Positions 50,164 through 58,437 of a stretch of 64,000 nt of DNA are shown here, in pieces. The number at the start of each line of letters is the position of its first letter. Position 1 is the first letter of the stretch. This DNA is from an uncultured Oscillospiraceae bacterium (GTDB lineage Bacteria > Bacillota > Clostridia > Oscillospirales > Oscillospiraceae): the NCBI GenBank assembly GCA_910588105.1, contig CAJUQD010000006.1, positions 1 through 64,000 on the forward strand. Direction: 5' to 3'. The notes beneath the pieces are model-generated. The model saw only the letters and a list, made by a program, of their open reading frames with translations, made no database searches and was not told where the DNA came from. The position numbers and the translations under genes were made by a program.

Positions 50164-50730
50164 TCAGGCCGGTTCCCCTCCGGCGACCGCCTCCCCGCCT
50201 CCGAACACGCCCTCAATTGAGGCGGCGTCCTCGCCATACCCTCCGCCGGAGGCCCCGGCACGATCCTCCTCGTCCAACACGCTCTCGCAGTCCTCCGGGT
50301 CCGGGTTTTCCCGGCGCATGGCCATGGCCAGCTTATAGCCCTCCGGGTCGTTATTCATCAGGTATGCCAAGTCCTCCGGCGGCACCCGGTTCCCCCGCAT
50401 GATGGACGCGGCGATTTTCTGGCACTTGTTCATCACCTTCAGTTTTTTCTCCATGGAGTCCAGCTGGCTCTCCCCGCTGTCCAGGGCGCTGAGGCTGTCG
50501 TTCATGCGGCCCTGGCGCTGCTGCTCCCTCTGCTGATCCCGCTCCCAGGCCAGGCGGTTCTGCTCCTCCAAATAGTTCAGCGCCTGCCGGGACAGGGTGA
50601 GCTTGTCGGCGGGCTGCCGGGCAAGCTGGGATTGGGCGGGGGCCGCAGCGCCCTCCACCTTCTTTTCCTTCGTCATCGCCCTGGCAAGCCGCTCGTTCCG
50701 CCGCATCTCCCGGGTGGTGCGCAGCTCCAT
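50164..50730 (-). CDS. Hypothetical hydrophilic helical protein
   Basis: 188 residues, no membrane segment. A charged start MELRTTREMRRNERLARAMT, coiled-coil-like middle (LNYLEEQNRLAWERDQQREQ, LDSMEKKLKVMNKCQKIAAS), then AYLMNNDPEGYKLAMAMRRE and a Gly-rich tail. The middle segment resembles small structural proteins found in conjugative elements and phages of gut Firmicutes, but I cannot name a family. AAAGGGGTG precedes ATG 50730. It stands alone between two palindromic repeats. Confidence 0.65.
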   Translation of the reverse strand: MELRTTREMRRNERLARAMTKEKKVEGAAAPAQSQLARQPADKLTLSRQALNYLEEQNRLAWERDQQREQQRQGRMNDSLSALDSGESQLDSMEKKLKVMNKCQKIAASIMRGNRVPPEDLAYLMNNDPEGYKLAMAMRRENPDPEDCESVLDEEDRAGASGGGYGEDAASIEGVFGGGEAVAGGEPA

Positions 50731-50792
50731 ATGCCACACCCCTTTCATCAGATTACCCTATGGGGTATATCGTCAGATGCCTCGTTTTTGTT

Positions 50793-50956
50793 AAGGAAGG
50801 ACTGATTAAATCGACAAGAGCGATTTGCGAGAGATTTTGCGCCAGAATGCGGCGCAATTTCGCAGGAATAATTGTATTTATTTCAAGAAATTGCAACAAA
50901 ATTCTGGTGCAAAACTTCGGCAACGCGCCGCAGGTGTATTTAATCAGTGCTTCCTT
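50793..50956. repeat. Palindromic MITE-like element, 164 bp
   Basis: Terminal inverted repeats AAGGAAGGACTGATTAAAT (50793) and, reverse-complemented, AAGGAAGCACTGATTAAAT (50938-50956), 18 of 19 matching. The interior continues as an imperfect hairpin: TTTTGCGCCAGAATG against AAATTCTGGTGCAAAA. Its core GCAGGAATAATTGTATTTAT then TTCAAG resembles the core of the 4008 element. No ORF. Confidence 0.75.
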
Positions 50957-51037
50957 GACGCAGCGCAAAATTTTTGGGGTTCAGGCGTGACCCAAGCCCC
51001 CGCCATACCGTTATAATAGGTGAAAGGAGTTGAGGAT

Positions 51038-51808
51038 ATGGCGGACACAGCACTGGCGCCCCCCATCAAGGAGGGGGGACTGCCCATGGACGGCGCGCCC
51101 AAAGCCGCCCTGGGGTTCGAGGCGGCCTATGACGCCTACGGCCCCATGGTATACCGGCTGGCAGTCCGGCCCTATGAGGAGGAGCATTGGGGCGATGCTT
51201 TCACAGGCTACCACATTTACGGCCGGCCCATCGCCCATGCCCTGGAGGAGTTCACCCAGGAGTTTCAGGACGACTTCGCGGCCTGGGACCACCCCAGCAT
51301 TTTGTTCAACCAGAAGTTCGACACCTGGGAGCAGGCCAAGGCCTATCTGGGGGACAGCATCCCCCTCGTCTGGCACAGCATGGACGGCGTCATTTTTACC
51401 AACGAATACCGCGTCTCGGCAAAGTATGAGATGTACGGGGACGGCAAAATCACATACGTAAACATATACAACGCCGCCAAGCTCAGCAACGGGTTGACGT
51501 ATACCACGGATGCGTATATCTACACGCCGGACTATTCCGGAGACATCCTTTCCGGGCGCGGCTGGCCGTTGGATTGGGACAACTTCCAGGCCGAGATTTT
51601 GGACAGCTACCCCATGGCCAACGGGTGCGTGGCGGAGGTGGTCATGCAGAGCGTGGATTACGAGGAGGGCGCGGCCCACGATCTGATCGGTTCCTTTATG
51701 AAGGACGGCGTTTTATATGAGGTGGATCTGTACGGCCATATTCAGAGCCCGCTGGACGAGGCCGGGCTTGAAACCCTGCTCCACCAGATTCTGGACAGCT
51801 TTGAATAA
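51038..51808 (+). CDS. Hypothetical soluble protein
   Basis: 256 residues, no signal peptide or membrane helix. Rich in Tyr, Asp and Trp (AVRPYEEEHWGDAFTGYHIY, YTTDAYIYTPDYSGDILSGR), with the look of the C-terminal beta-rich domain of a secreted anti-sigma-linked (DUF4367-type) protein that has lost its anchor, though this is only an impression. AAAGGAG precedes ATG 51038. Flanked by a MITE-like element upstream and a terminator downstream. Confidence 0.65.
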   Translation: MADTALAPPIKEGGLPMDGAPKAALGFEAAYDAYGPMVYRLAVRPYEEEHWGDAFTGYHIYGRPIAHALEEFTQEFQDDFAAWDHPSILFNQKFDTWEQAKAYLGDSIPLVWHSMDGVIFTNEYRVSAKYEMYGDGKITYVNIYNAAKLSNGLTYTTDAYIYTPDYSGDILSGRGWPLDWDNFQAEILDSYPMANGCVAEVVMQSVDYEEGAAHDLIGSFMKDGVLYEVDLYGHIQSPLDEAGLETLLHQILDSFE

Positions 51809-51817
51809 ACGCGAAAG

Positions 51818-51844
51818 AGAGCCCCGCGCGGCGCGCGGGGCTCT
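51818..51844. terminator. Hairpin between the hypothetical gene and birA
   Basis: AGAGCCCCGCGC pairs with GCGCGGGGCTCT over 3 nt, 9 nt beyond the stop codon; lacks a good T-tract. Confidence 0.6.
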
Positions 51845-51917
51845 CCCCATCGAAAAAAGCGTTGCCTTTTCCGGCGGAATGGGCTGCGGGCGCAAACCCT
51901 GCGAGGCTTTTCGGCTC

Positions 51918-52892
51918 TTATCCTATCATTTTCACCGTCCCAGAGGACACCACATGCCGTTTTCCGTCGTCCCCGTCCACCACAAGGGCGAAATTTCCGT
52001 CCACCCCAGTGACCGTGCCGGCCTGGAGGCTTCCCTCCCCGTCAAAGCTCACCCTCCGCCCCAGGGTAATACAGTGGGCGCGGTAACGCTCCAGATAATC
52101 CGTCCGCTTTTCCGGGAAATCCCGCACCAGCTTATCCAGCGCCTCCAGCAGGCACACCGCCAGATGGTTTTGCTCCACCGGCCAGCCCTCCCCCGCCAGG
52201 GAGGCAGCCACGCCCTCCAACCCCTGGGCGCGGAAGGTTTCGGCGCTCTGGTTCATGTTCACCCCCATGCCGGTGACCACGTAGTCCGGCTCCCCGCTCT
52301 CCGCCAGCAGGGCAAACTCGGTGAGGATGCCGCACAGCTTTTTCCCATTCAAATACAGGTCGTTGAGCCACTTGATGTCCACCGGGGCCCCGCTGGCCTT
52401 TTCCACTCCCTCCCGGGCGGCCACCGCCACCCATCCCGTCAGGGTGAGCAGGTCGGCAAGCCCCACCCGGGGCCGGATGAGCGCCGACAGGTACAGCCCG
52501 TCCCCGCGGGGGGACTGGAAGGAGCGCCCGTGGGTGCCCCGGCCCCCGCTCTGCTCCTCGGCCAGCAGGACGCTCCCCGTGGGGGCGGAGTGGGCGCGCG
52601 CCTTCAGCCGGGTGTTGGTGGAGTCCACCAGGGGTTCCACCGTAATCTTTCCGGCAAATAGATTGCCGGGGCCCAGCCGCGCGCTGATGTAGGGCGCGGA
52701 CAGGGCGGGGGGCGGCCCCGCCAGCCTGTAACCCTTCCGGGTGGAAGACTCAATGGGCCAGCCCGCCCCCCGCAGGGCCTCGATTTCCTTCCAAACCGCC
52801 GCCCGGGTCACCCCCAGGGTGCGGCTCATCTCTTCGCCCGAGAGATACCCTCCGGCCCCCGCCAGCAGGGCGGCCACTTGATCGCGCTCCAC
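51918..52892 (-). CDS. birA: Bifunctional biotin operon repressor / biotin-protein ligase
   Basis: Attaches biotin to carboxylase carriers and represses biotin genes. 324 residues. An N-terminal winged helix (GEEMSRTLGVTRAAVWKEIE) makes it the bifunctional form. The ligase domain has EEQSGGRGTHGRSFQSPRGD (biotin-AMP loop) and IKWLNDLYLNGKKLCGILTE. GTG start 52892, 7 nt past the HtrA gene's stop, with AAAGGGG inside that gene, so it is co-transcribed with the two-component and protease genes. No BirA operator was recognised. Confidence 0.94.
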   Translation of the reverse strand: MERDQVAALLAGAGGYLSGEEMSRTLGVTRAAVWKEIEALRGAGWPIESSTRKGYRLAGPPPALSAPYISARLGPGNLFAGKITVEPLVDSTNTRLKARAHSAPTGSVLLAEEQSGGRGTHGRSFQSPRGDGLYLSALIRPRVGLADLLTLTGWVAVAAREGVEKASGAPVDIKWLNDLYLNGKKLCGILTEFALLAESGEPDYVVTGMGVNMNQSAETFRAQGLEGVAASLAGEGWPVEQNHLAVCLLEALDKLVRDFPEKRTDYLERYRAHCITLGRRVSFDGEGSLQAGTVTGVDGNFALVVDGDDGKRHVVSSGTVKMIG

Positions 52893-52899
52893 AGCCGCC

Positions 52900-54183
52900 T
52901 CAATCCCCTTTCAGGCTGTCCATCAGGGCAAAGGAGATCTCCATCTCCTCCCCGCCCCGGAAAACGGCGCAGGTCAGCTCCTCCCCCGCCCCGGTGCGGT
53001 AGAGCACCCGGCGCAGCTCCACCAGCGTGGCCACCGGCACGCCGTTGGCCGACACGATCAGATCCCCCTTTTTCAGCCCCGCCTCCCTGGGGGCGGCGCC
53101 GGTGACCTCGGCCACCTGGATGCCCTTGCGGCCGTCCACCTGGACGGCGCTGCACTGTATGCCCATGGCGGGCCGCCAGCTCTCCCCGGTGGCCAGGATG
53201 TGGTTAATGAAGGGGATGGCGTCGGTAATGGGGATGGCAAGGCCCAGGTTTTCAATGACGGCGGCGTCCTCCACCGCCTCCCCGTCCTCCCGGGACAGGC
53301 CGGTGATCTTGGCGCTGGTGATGCCCACCACCTGGCCCGCCTCGTTGAGCAGCGCCCCGCCGGAATTGCCGGGGTTGAGCGGCGTATCGGTCTGGATCAT
53401 GCCCAAGGGGCTGCCCGACTCCTGCTCGTCCCGGCCCAGGGCGGACACAATGCCCGTGGACATGGAGCCCAGCAGGTAGCCCATGGGGTTGCCCACGGCG
53501 TATACCCGCTCCCCCACCGAGAGCGCATCGGAGTCCCCCAGCCGGGCGGGGGTCAGCTCCAAGCCCTCCGGGTCAAATTTCAGCACGGCCAAGTCAAACT
53601 CCTGGTCAAAGCCGATCACCTTGGCCTTGAAATAGCGGTAATCGCCCTCCACCAGCAGCACCCGGACGCTCACCGTTTCGTCGATGATGTGGTAGTTGGT
53701 GAGTACATAGCCCTCGGCGGACACCACCACCCCGGTGCCCACGCTGACAAGCCCGCCATTGAACCTGCCCGAATGGCTTGCCTCCACACACACCATGCTG
53801 GGCAGAACGGCCTCATACACCTCCGGCCCGGTGACGGCGGATCCTGGGGGCTGGGCGGACAGCGCCACCGATGGATCCGGCTCCCCCCAAGGCAGGTCGT
53901 CAGGGGACCAATCCGAATCCCGGGACACCTCCCAGCTGATCTGGGGGCGGGGATCCTCGGGTACGCTGGGCTCGGCCTGGGCGATAAGATTGGCAATGCC
54001 GTTCACCGCCCAAAAGCTGACCCCGCCCAGCAGCGCCAGGCATAGCGCAATGGCCACAACCGGCGCTAACCAGCGCCGCACGCCCCGCTTTTTTGGCCTG
54101 GGCAGGAGCGGCCGGGCGCTGGGCACCGGGGGCGGCTGGACGCCCGGCCCTTTGGGCCAGCGGTAGTTGAGGTAATTGTCCAT
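52900..54183 (-). CDS. Membrane-anchored HtrA/DegP-type serine protease
   Basis: 427 residues. Cytoplasmic Pro-rich start, one helix (WLAPVVAIALCLALLGGVSF, ~38-58), and the trypsin-like domain with His in VLTNYHIIDE (~164), Asp in QEFDLAVLKF (~193) and Ser in NPGNSGGALLNE (~274). One C-terminal PDZ domain contains GDLIVSANGVPVATLVELRR. It degrades or chaperones damaged envelope proteins. Placed right after a response regulator/kinase pair, which likely controls it. GGAAGGAGGAG precedes ATG 54183. Confidence 0.93.
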   Translation of the reverse strand: MDNYLNYRWPKGPGVQPPPVPSARPLLPRPKKRGVRRWLAPVVAIALCLALLGGVSFWAVNGIANLIAQAEPSVPEDPRPQISWEVSRDSDWSPDDLPWGEPDPSVALSAQPPGSAVTGPEVYEAVLPSMVCVEASHSGRFNGGLVSVGTGVVVSAEGYVLTNYHIIDETVSVRVLLVEGDYRYFKAKVIGFDQEFDLAVLKFDPEGLELTPARLGDSDALSVGERVYAVGNPMGYLLGSMSTGIVSALGRDEQESGSPLGMIQTDTPLNPGNSGGALLNEAGQVVGITSAKITGLSREDGEAVEDAAVIENLGLAIPITDAIPFINHILATGESWRPAMGIQCSAVQVDGRKGIQVAEVTGAAPREAGLKKGDLIVSANGVPVATLVELRRVLYRTGAGEELTCAVFRGGEEMEISFALMDSLKGD

Positions 54184-54277
54184 GGGAGCTCCTCCTTCCG
54201 GCTCCATCAAAGCGGGTCATGCCCGTTTCAACGGCTGGCATTCATATTTCTCGTCCACGGGCGGGCTCTGCCAGGTC

Positions 54278-55711
54278 CTACGCTCTTGTCATGGTAAAAA
54301 TAAACTTGGTCACCCCGTCCTGACTGACACAGGAGATGGTCTCCTTATGGCTGTTGAGGATGGTTTTGACGATATACAGTCCCAGACCCACCCCGTCCCG
54401 GTCGGCGGAGCGGGAGTGGTCTGTTTTGTGGAAGCGGTCAAAGACCAGCTGCTGTTCCTCAGGAGGGATGGTCTCCCCCTGGTTGCTGATGGTAACGGTG
54501 GCCTTGGCCCCCTTCACGGTGACCCCCAGGCCCAGTACGCCCCCCTCCTGGGAGAACTTGATGGCGTTGTCCAGCAGGTTATAGCACACCTGGGTGATGG
54601 CGTCCTGGTCCCCCCACACGGGGACCGGCTCGTCCTGGGGAAGCTGGGCGTCCACCTCCAGGTGCTTGGCGTTCACCTTGCTCTCCAGGGTGACCAGCGC
54701 CCGCACCAGGGTCTCACACAGGTCAAACTGCTGCTGGGCGGCCCGCTCGTCGGACTGGAGCCGGGACAGGTCCAGCATGGATCGCACCAGCCGGGACAGC
54801 CGCCGGGTCTCGGAGGAGATGATCTCCAGGTAGTGCCGCTCCTGGTCGGGGGGGATGGTGCCGTCCAAAATGCCGTCGGCAAAGCCGGCGATGGAGGTCA
54901 TGGGGGTTTTCAGCTCGTGGGACACATTGGCGATGAACTCGCTGCGGCGCTGCTCGCTCTTGGACAGCGAGTCGGCCATGGCGTTGAACGCCTCAGCCAG
55001 CTCCCCCACCTCGTCCCGGCGGGAACCCACGTCCACCCGCACGTCCAGCCGGCCCAGGCCGAACTGCCGGGCCGCGGCGGCAATCTCCTTGATTGGCTGG
55101 GACTGGCGCATACTGGTCACCGAACTGATGATGGCGGCGATGAGGATGACGGCCAGGGTGGTGACCAGCAGGATGCCGAACAGATCCTGCCACACCCCGC
55201 TGATATTGGACGCGGAGGAGGACACCAGCACCAGCCCCTGGAGGAAGCTCTCCCCATTGGTGATGGGCAGCCCCACCAGGTAGCGGGGCTCGCGGTACAG
55301 CCCGTCCAGATAGGTCATGCCCACGCACGTCCCATCCACGATGCTGTCCACCGTCTCCTGGGACAGGGCGGCGTTTTGGAAGCCGGACAGGTCGGCTCCG
55401 CCGCTGGTGGCATAGACGATGATCCCCTCCGGGGTAGCCACCATCACGTGGGAATCGGACACCAGCGCCACTGAGCTCAGGTAGTCCTGGAAGCTGGAGG
55501 TCTGCCACACGAGGCCGCCCCCCCCCATGGGCGACTGGAGGGATTTGGAGGTGAACTGGGCAATATACCTGGCGTTGCGCTCCAGGGTGTCCTTTTTTTC
55601 CCGGATGGTGTACTGGTAGCTCAGCGTGGCAAAGGACGCGCCCAACATAAGGAAGGACAGCAGCACCATGCCCACCATGGTGGCAAACTGGCGGCCGTAC
55701 ATGGTTTTCAA
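54278..55711 (-). CDS. Sensor histidine kinase with extracytoplasmic sensor
   Basis: 477 residues. TM1 (~12-34), a sensor domain of ~145 residues (DSHVMVATPEGIIVYATSGG; PAS-like Cache fold), TM2 (~178-200, LFGILLVTTLAVILIAAIIS), HAMP, H-box NVSHELKTPMTSIAGFADGI (~262), N-box CYNLLDNAIKFSQEG and GVGLGLYIVKTILNSH. The plan resembles WalK/PhoR kinases, minus a cytoplasmic PAS. Its ATG overlaps the regulator's stop (ATGA). Confidence 0.94.
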   Translation of the reverse strand: MKTMYGRQFATMVGMVLLSFLMLGASFATLSYQYTIREKKDTLERNARYIAQFTSKSLQSPMGGGGLVWQTSSFQDYLSSVALVSDSHVMVATPEGIIVYATSGGADLSGFQNAALSQETVDSIVDGTCVGMTYLDGLYREPRYLVGLPITNGESFLQGLVLVSSSASNISGVWQDLFGILLVTTLAVILIAAIISSVTSMRQSQPIKEIAAAARQFGLGRLDVRVDVGSRRDEVGELAEAFNAMADSLSKSEQRRSEFIANVSHELKTPMTSIAGFADGILDGTIPPDQERHYLEIISSETRRLSRLVRSMLDLSRLQSDERAAQQQFDLCETLVRALVTLESKVNAKHLEVDAQLPQDEPVPVWGDQDAITQVCYNLLDNAIKFSQEGGVLGLGVTVKGAKATVTISNQGETIPPEEQQLVFDRFHKTDHSRSADRDGVGLGLYIVKTILNSHKETISCVSQDGVTKFIFTMTRA

Positions 55712-56394
55712 GCGGCGGTCACCTCAAATTTATAGCCCACGCCCCACACGGTTTTCAGGCTCCACTGGTCGGAAACCCCCTCCAGCTTCTCCCGCAGGCG
55801 TTTGATGTGCACGTCCACCGTCCGGCTGTCGCCAAAGTAGTCGAAGCCCCACACCTCATCCAGCAACTGGTTGCGGGTGAACACCCGGTTTGGCGCGGCT
55901 GCCAGATGGTAAAGCAGCTCCAGCTCCTTGGGTGGGGTGTCCACCCGCCTGCCGTCCACCACCAGCTCATAGGAGTCCAGGTTAACCACCAGCTTGTCGA
56001 AGCTGAGCCGCTTTTCCGGCTGTTCCTCCTCGCCGAAGCGGCGCAGCACTGCGTGAACCCGGGCCAGCACCTCCTTGGTCTCGAAGGGCTTGGTGATATA
56101 GTCGTCCGCCCCCATTTCCAGGCCGGACACCTTGTCCTCCAGCTCCCCCTTGGCGGTGAGCATGATGATGGGAACCTTGGAGGTCTCCCGGATCTTCCGG
56201 CACACGGACCAGCCATCCATGGAGGGGAGCATGATGTCCAGCATCACCAGGTCGGGCTGGACGGCGTGGAATTTTTCCAGACCCTCCAGGCCGTCCCCGG
56301 CCACATGGCAGGTCATGCCCTCCTTCTCCAGGTACAGCCGAATCAGGTCGGCGATATTCTTGTCGTCCTCAACGATGAGAATACTGCGGGGCAT
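55708..56394 (-). CDS. OmpR/PhoB-type response regulator, partner of the kinase
   Basis: 228 residues. The receiver has VEDDKN, phospho-acceptor DLVMLDIMLPSMDGW (~52) and Lys in YITKPFE. The winged-helix domain has TPPKELELLYHLAAAPNRVF and VDVHIKRLREKLEG. First gene of the regulator-kinase-protease-birA operon. AAAGGGTG precedes ATG 56394; an earlier in-frame start at 56457 is less likely because the receiver normally begins at MPRSILIVEDD. Confidence 0.94.
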   Translation of the reverse strand: MPRSILIVEDDKNIADLIRLYLEKEGMTCHVAGDGLEGLEKFHAVQPDLVMLDIMLPSMDGWSVCRKIRETSKVPIIMLTAKGELEDKVSGLEMGADDYITKPFETKEVLARVHAVLRRFGEEEQPEKRLSFDKLVVNLDSYELVVDGRRVDTPPKELELLYHLAAAPNRVFTRNQLLDEVWGFDYFGDSRTVDVHIKRLREKLEGVSDQWSLKTVWGVGYKFEVTAA

Positions 56395-56527
56395 TAGGAT
56401 ACACCCTTTCCTTTCAATTGCGCTGAGCCGCCGCGAGCAGGCAATGCGCAGCGCCATGAGATGATTCTCCTGCCATTATACGTCGAACGCTGCAAAATTT
56501 CCAGAGAAATTTGTGAACAACGGAAAA

Positions 56528-57688
56528 TTACAACACATGGGACCGGTCCACCCCAATAGACGGGCGGCAGTCCGGCTCCCGCCGCGCCAGTTTTTCCGCC
56601 AGCGCCTCCCGTACCTGCCGGTCGGACAGGGCCACGTCGTAGGGCACCACCACGTCGAAGGACACCTCCCCCTCCCCGCCCCGGCGGAAGTCGTGGATGG
56701 TGGCGGCGGGGTCGATCTCCCGGGCCAGCCCCTCCGCCAGCGCCCGCAGCCGGTCCGCGCCCGGGTCGCCCATCTCCACCGGATCCAGATGGATCACCGC
56801 CTCCAGCCCAAAGCGTTCCTTCAGCTCCCGCTCCGCCCGGTCGATGACGTTGTGGAGCTCCACCAAAGAGCCGTCGGCTGGCACCTCGGCGTGGACGGAC
56901 ATCATCCGCCGCCCTGGGCCGTAGTCGTGAACCACCAGGTCGTGGAGGCCCAGAATCTGAGGGTGGCCCAGCACCAGCTTTTCGATGTCCGCCACCATAG
57001 CCGGGTCGGGGGGAGTGCCCAGCAGGGGGTCCAGGGTGTCCCGGGCGGCCTCCCAGCCGGTGCGCAGAATCAGCACCGCCACCAGCAGCCCCAGCCAGCC
57101 ATCCAGCTGCACGTGGAAGAAGTGGGAGGCGGCCAGCCCCGCCAGCACCGCCGAGGTGGCCAACACGTCCGACCGGGCGTCCGCCGCGGCGGCGGCCAGG
57201 GTGGGGGATTGGGCCCGCCGCCCCATGGCGGCATAGAACCAGCCCATCCACACCTTCACCCCGATGGACAGCGCCAGCAGCGCCACCGCCAGGGCACTGA
57301 ATACGGCGGGCTCCGAACGCAGGATTTTGGCCACCGACTCCCGGCCCAGCTCCACCCCCACCAGCAGGATGAGCAGCGACACCGCCAAGCCCGCCAGGTA
57401 CTCAATTCGTCCATGGCCAAAGGGGTGGCGCTCGTCCGCCCGCTGGGCCGCCAGCTTGAACCCCGCCAGCGTCACCGCAGACCCTGCGGCGTCGGACAGG
57501 TTGTTAAAGGCGTCGGCGGTCACCGAAATAGCCCCGGTGAGCAGCCCCGCGCATAGCTTTACGGCGAACAGCAGCAGGTTGAGCCCCAGCCCTATCCCCC
57601 CGGCCAGCAGCCCGCAGCTTTTCCGGGCCTCCGGGTCGTCCGGCCTGCCATAATTGGGGATAAGGCGGCCAAGGATGGCGTCCAGCAT
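56528..57688 (-). CDS. Cation diffusion facilitator family transporter
   Basis: 386 residues. Six helices, with the Zn-site pattern ADAFNNLSDAAGS in helix 2 and AAAADARSDVLATSAVL in helix 5, HPFGHGRIEYLA, and a longer cytoplasmic tail (~200-386) holding one normal CDF domain (HDLVVHDYGPGRRMMSVHAE) plus ~80 extra residues. Exports Zn, Fe or Mn in exchange for protons; the Asn-Asp pair does not settle which. GGGAGG precedes ATG 57688. Confidence 0.9.
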   Translation of the reverse strand: MLDAILGRLIPNYGRPDDPEARKSCGLLAGGIGLGLNLLLFAVKLCAGLLTGAISVTADAFNNLSDAAGSAVTLAGFKLAAQRADERHPFGHGRIEYLAGLAVSLLILLVGVELGRESVAKILRSEPAVFSALAVALLALSIGVKVWMGWFYAAMGRRAQSPTLAAAAADARSDVLATSAVLAGLAASHFFHVQLDGWLGLLVAVLILRTGWEAARDTLDPLLGTPPDPAMVADIEKLVLGHPQILGLHDLVVHDYGPGRRMMSVHAEVPADGSLVELHNVIDRAERELKERFGLEAVIHLDPVEMGDPGADRLRALAEGLAREIDPAATIHDFRRGGEGEVSFDVVVPYDVALSDRQVREALAEKLARREPDCRPSIGVDRSHVL

Positions 57689-57758
57689 GAAAGAACCTCC
57701 CGTTAGTTTGGTATCTGGTCAATATACGCAAAAACGGCGCGGTTCATAACCCCGCCCG

Positions 57759-58244
57759 TTATGCCTGCCCCATCAGCTCCCTGGCCTGCTTGCCGGTGAC
57801 CCTCTCAGGAACCAGCTCCACCATCAAAAACCGCTCCCAGGAACCATCGATCTCCGCCGCCATGGCCTCGGGGAAGCCGGGGCAGTATTTCCCGCACAGC
57901 GCCTCAATGGCATGGCGCTTTCCTTCGGGGCTGTCCACCACCCGCGCCCGGCCAAAGACAATGACCGAGCGGTAATAGGTGGTGTACTCCTCCGGCACCA
58001 CCTGGTCCCGGCCTGTCACGCAGAAGGATACCCGCTCCTCCCTGCGGATGGCGTCCAGCTTATGGCCCGCCGGGGCAAAGTGGAAGAATAGCCGGCCGGC
58101 CGTCCACACATAGCTCAGCGGCACGGCGTAGGGCCAGCCCCCCTCCCCTGCCACCGCAAGCACGCCGGAGGTCCCCCGGTTCAAAATCTCGTCGCACTGC
58201 TCCCGGGTCAGCGCCTGCTTGAATCTGCGCATCTCCCGCATCAT
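57759..58244 (-). CDS. Pyridoxamine 5'-phosphate oxidase-like (flavin-binding split barrel) protein
   Basis: 161 residues. The order ILNRGTSGVLAVAGEGGWPY, VPLSYVWTAGRLFFHFAPAG and HKLDAIRREERVSFCVTG fits the NimA/PPOX split-barrel group that reduces nitro compounds or uses F420/FMN. ATG 58244 follows GAGGAGG; another ATG follows at once. Function unproven. Confidence 0.87.
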   Translation of the reverse strand: MMREMRRFKQALTREQCDEILNRGTSGVLAVAGEGGWPYAVPLSYVWTAGRLFFHFAPAGHKLDAIRREERVSFCVTGRDQVVPEEYTTYYRSVIVFGRARVVDSPEGKRHAIEALCGKYCPGFPEAMAAEIDGSWERFLMVELVPERVTGKQARELMGQA

Positions 58245-58270
58245 ATCTCCTCCTCTCATCGGTTGAAAGA

Positions 58271-58294
58271 CTGCCCAGGCGCTTGCCTGGGCAG
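58271..58294 (-). terminator. Hairpin ahead of the PPOX gene
   Basis: CTGCCCAGGC pairs with GCCTGGGCAG over 4 nt, with TCTTTC after it on the minus strand. It ends the transcript arriving from the MltG-U32 genes. Confidence 0.7.
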
Positions 58295-58304
58295 GTGCTT
58301 TGTA

Positions 58305-58437
58305 TTCGCGCTCCGGCTGGGCGCATGGCCGGGTCGATTTCGCTGCGCCTCAAGCAAAACCCAGTCCCACTGCGTGGGCCTTGGGCTTTTGCTTTCCCTC
58401 CGCTCCAAGCTCCCCTATGCGCCTGCCGTCGCGCTAT
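58305..58437 (-). repeat. GC-rich stop-codon-anchored repeat, copy 3
   Basis: On the minus strand it begins at the U32 stop TAG (TAGCGCGACGGCAGGCGCAT), then GGGGAGCTTGGAGCGGAGGG, GGTTTTGCTTGAGGCGCAGC, GAAATCGACCCGGCC and ATGCGCCCAGCC, in the same order as at 32302-32440. Confidence 0.65.
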
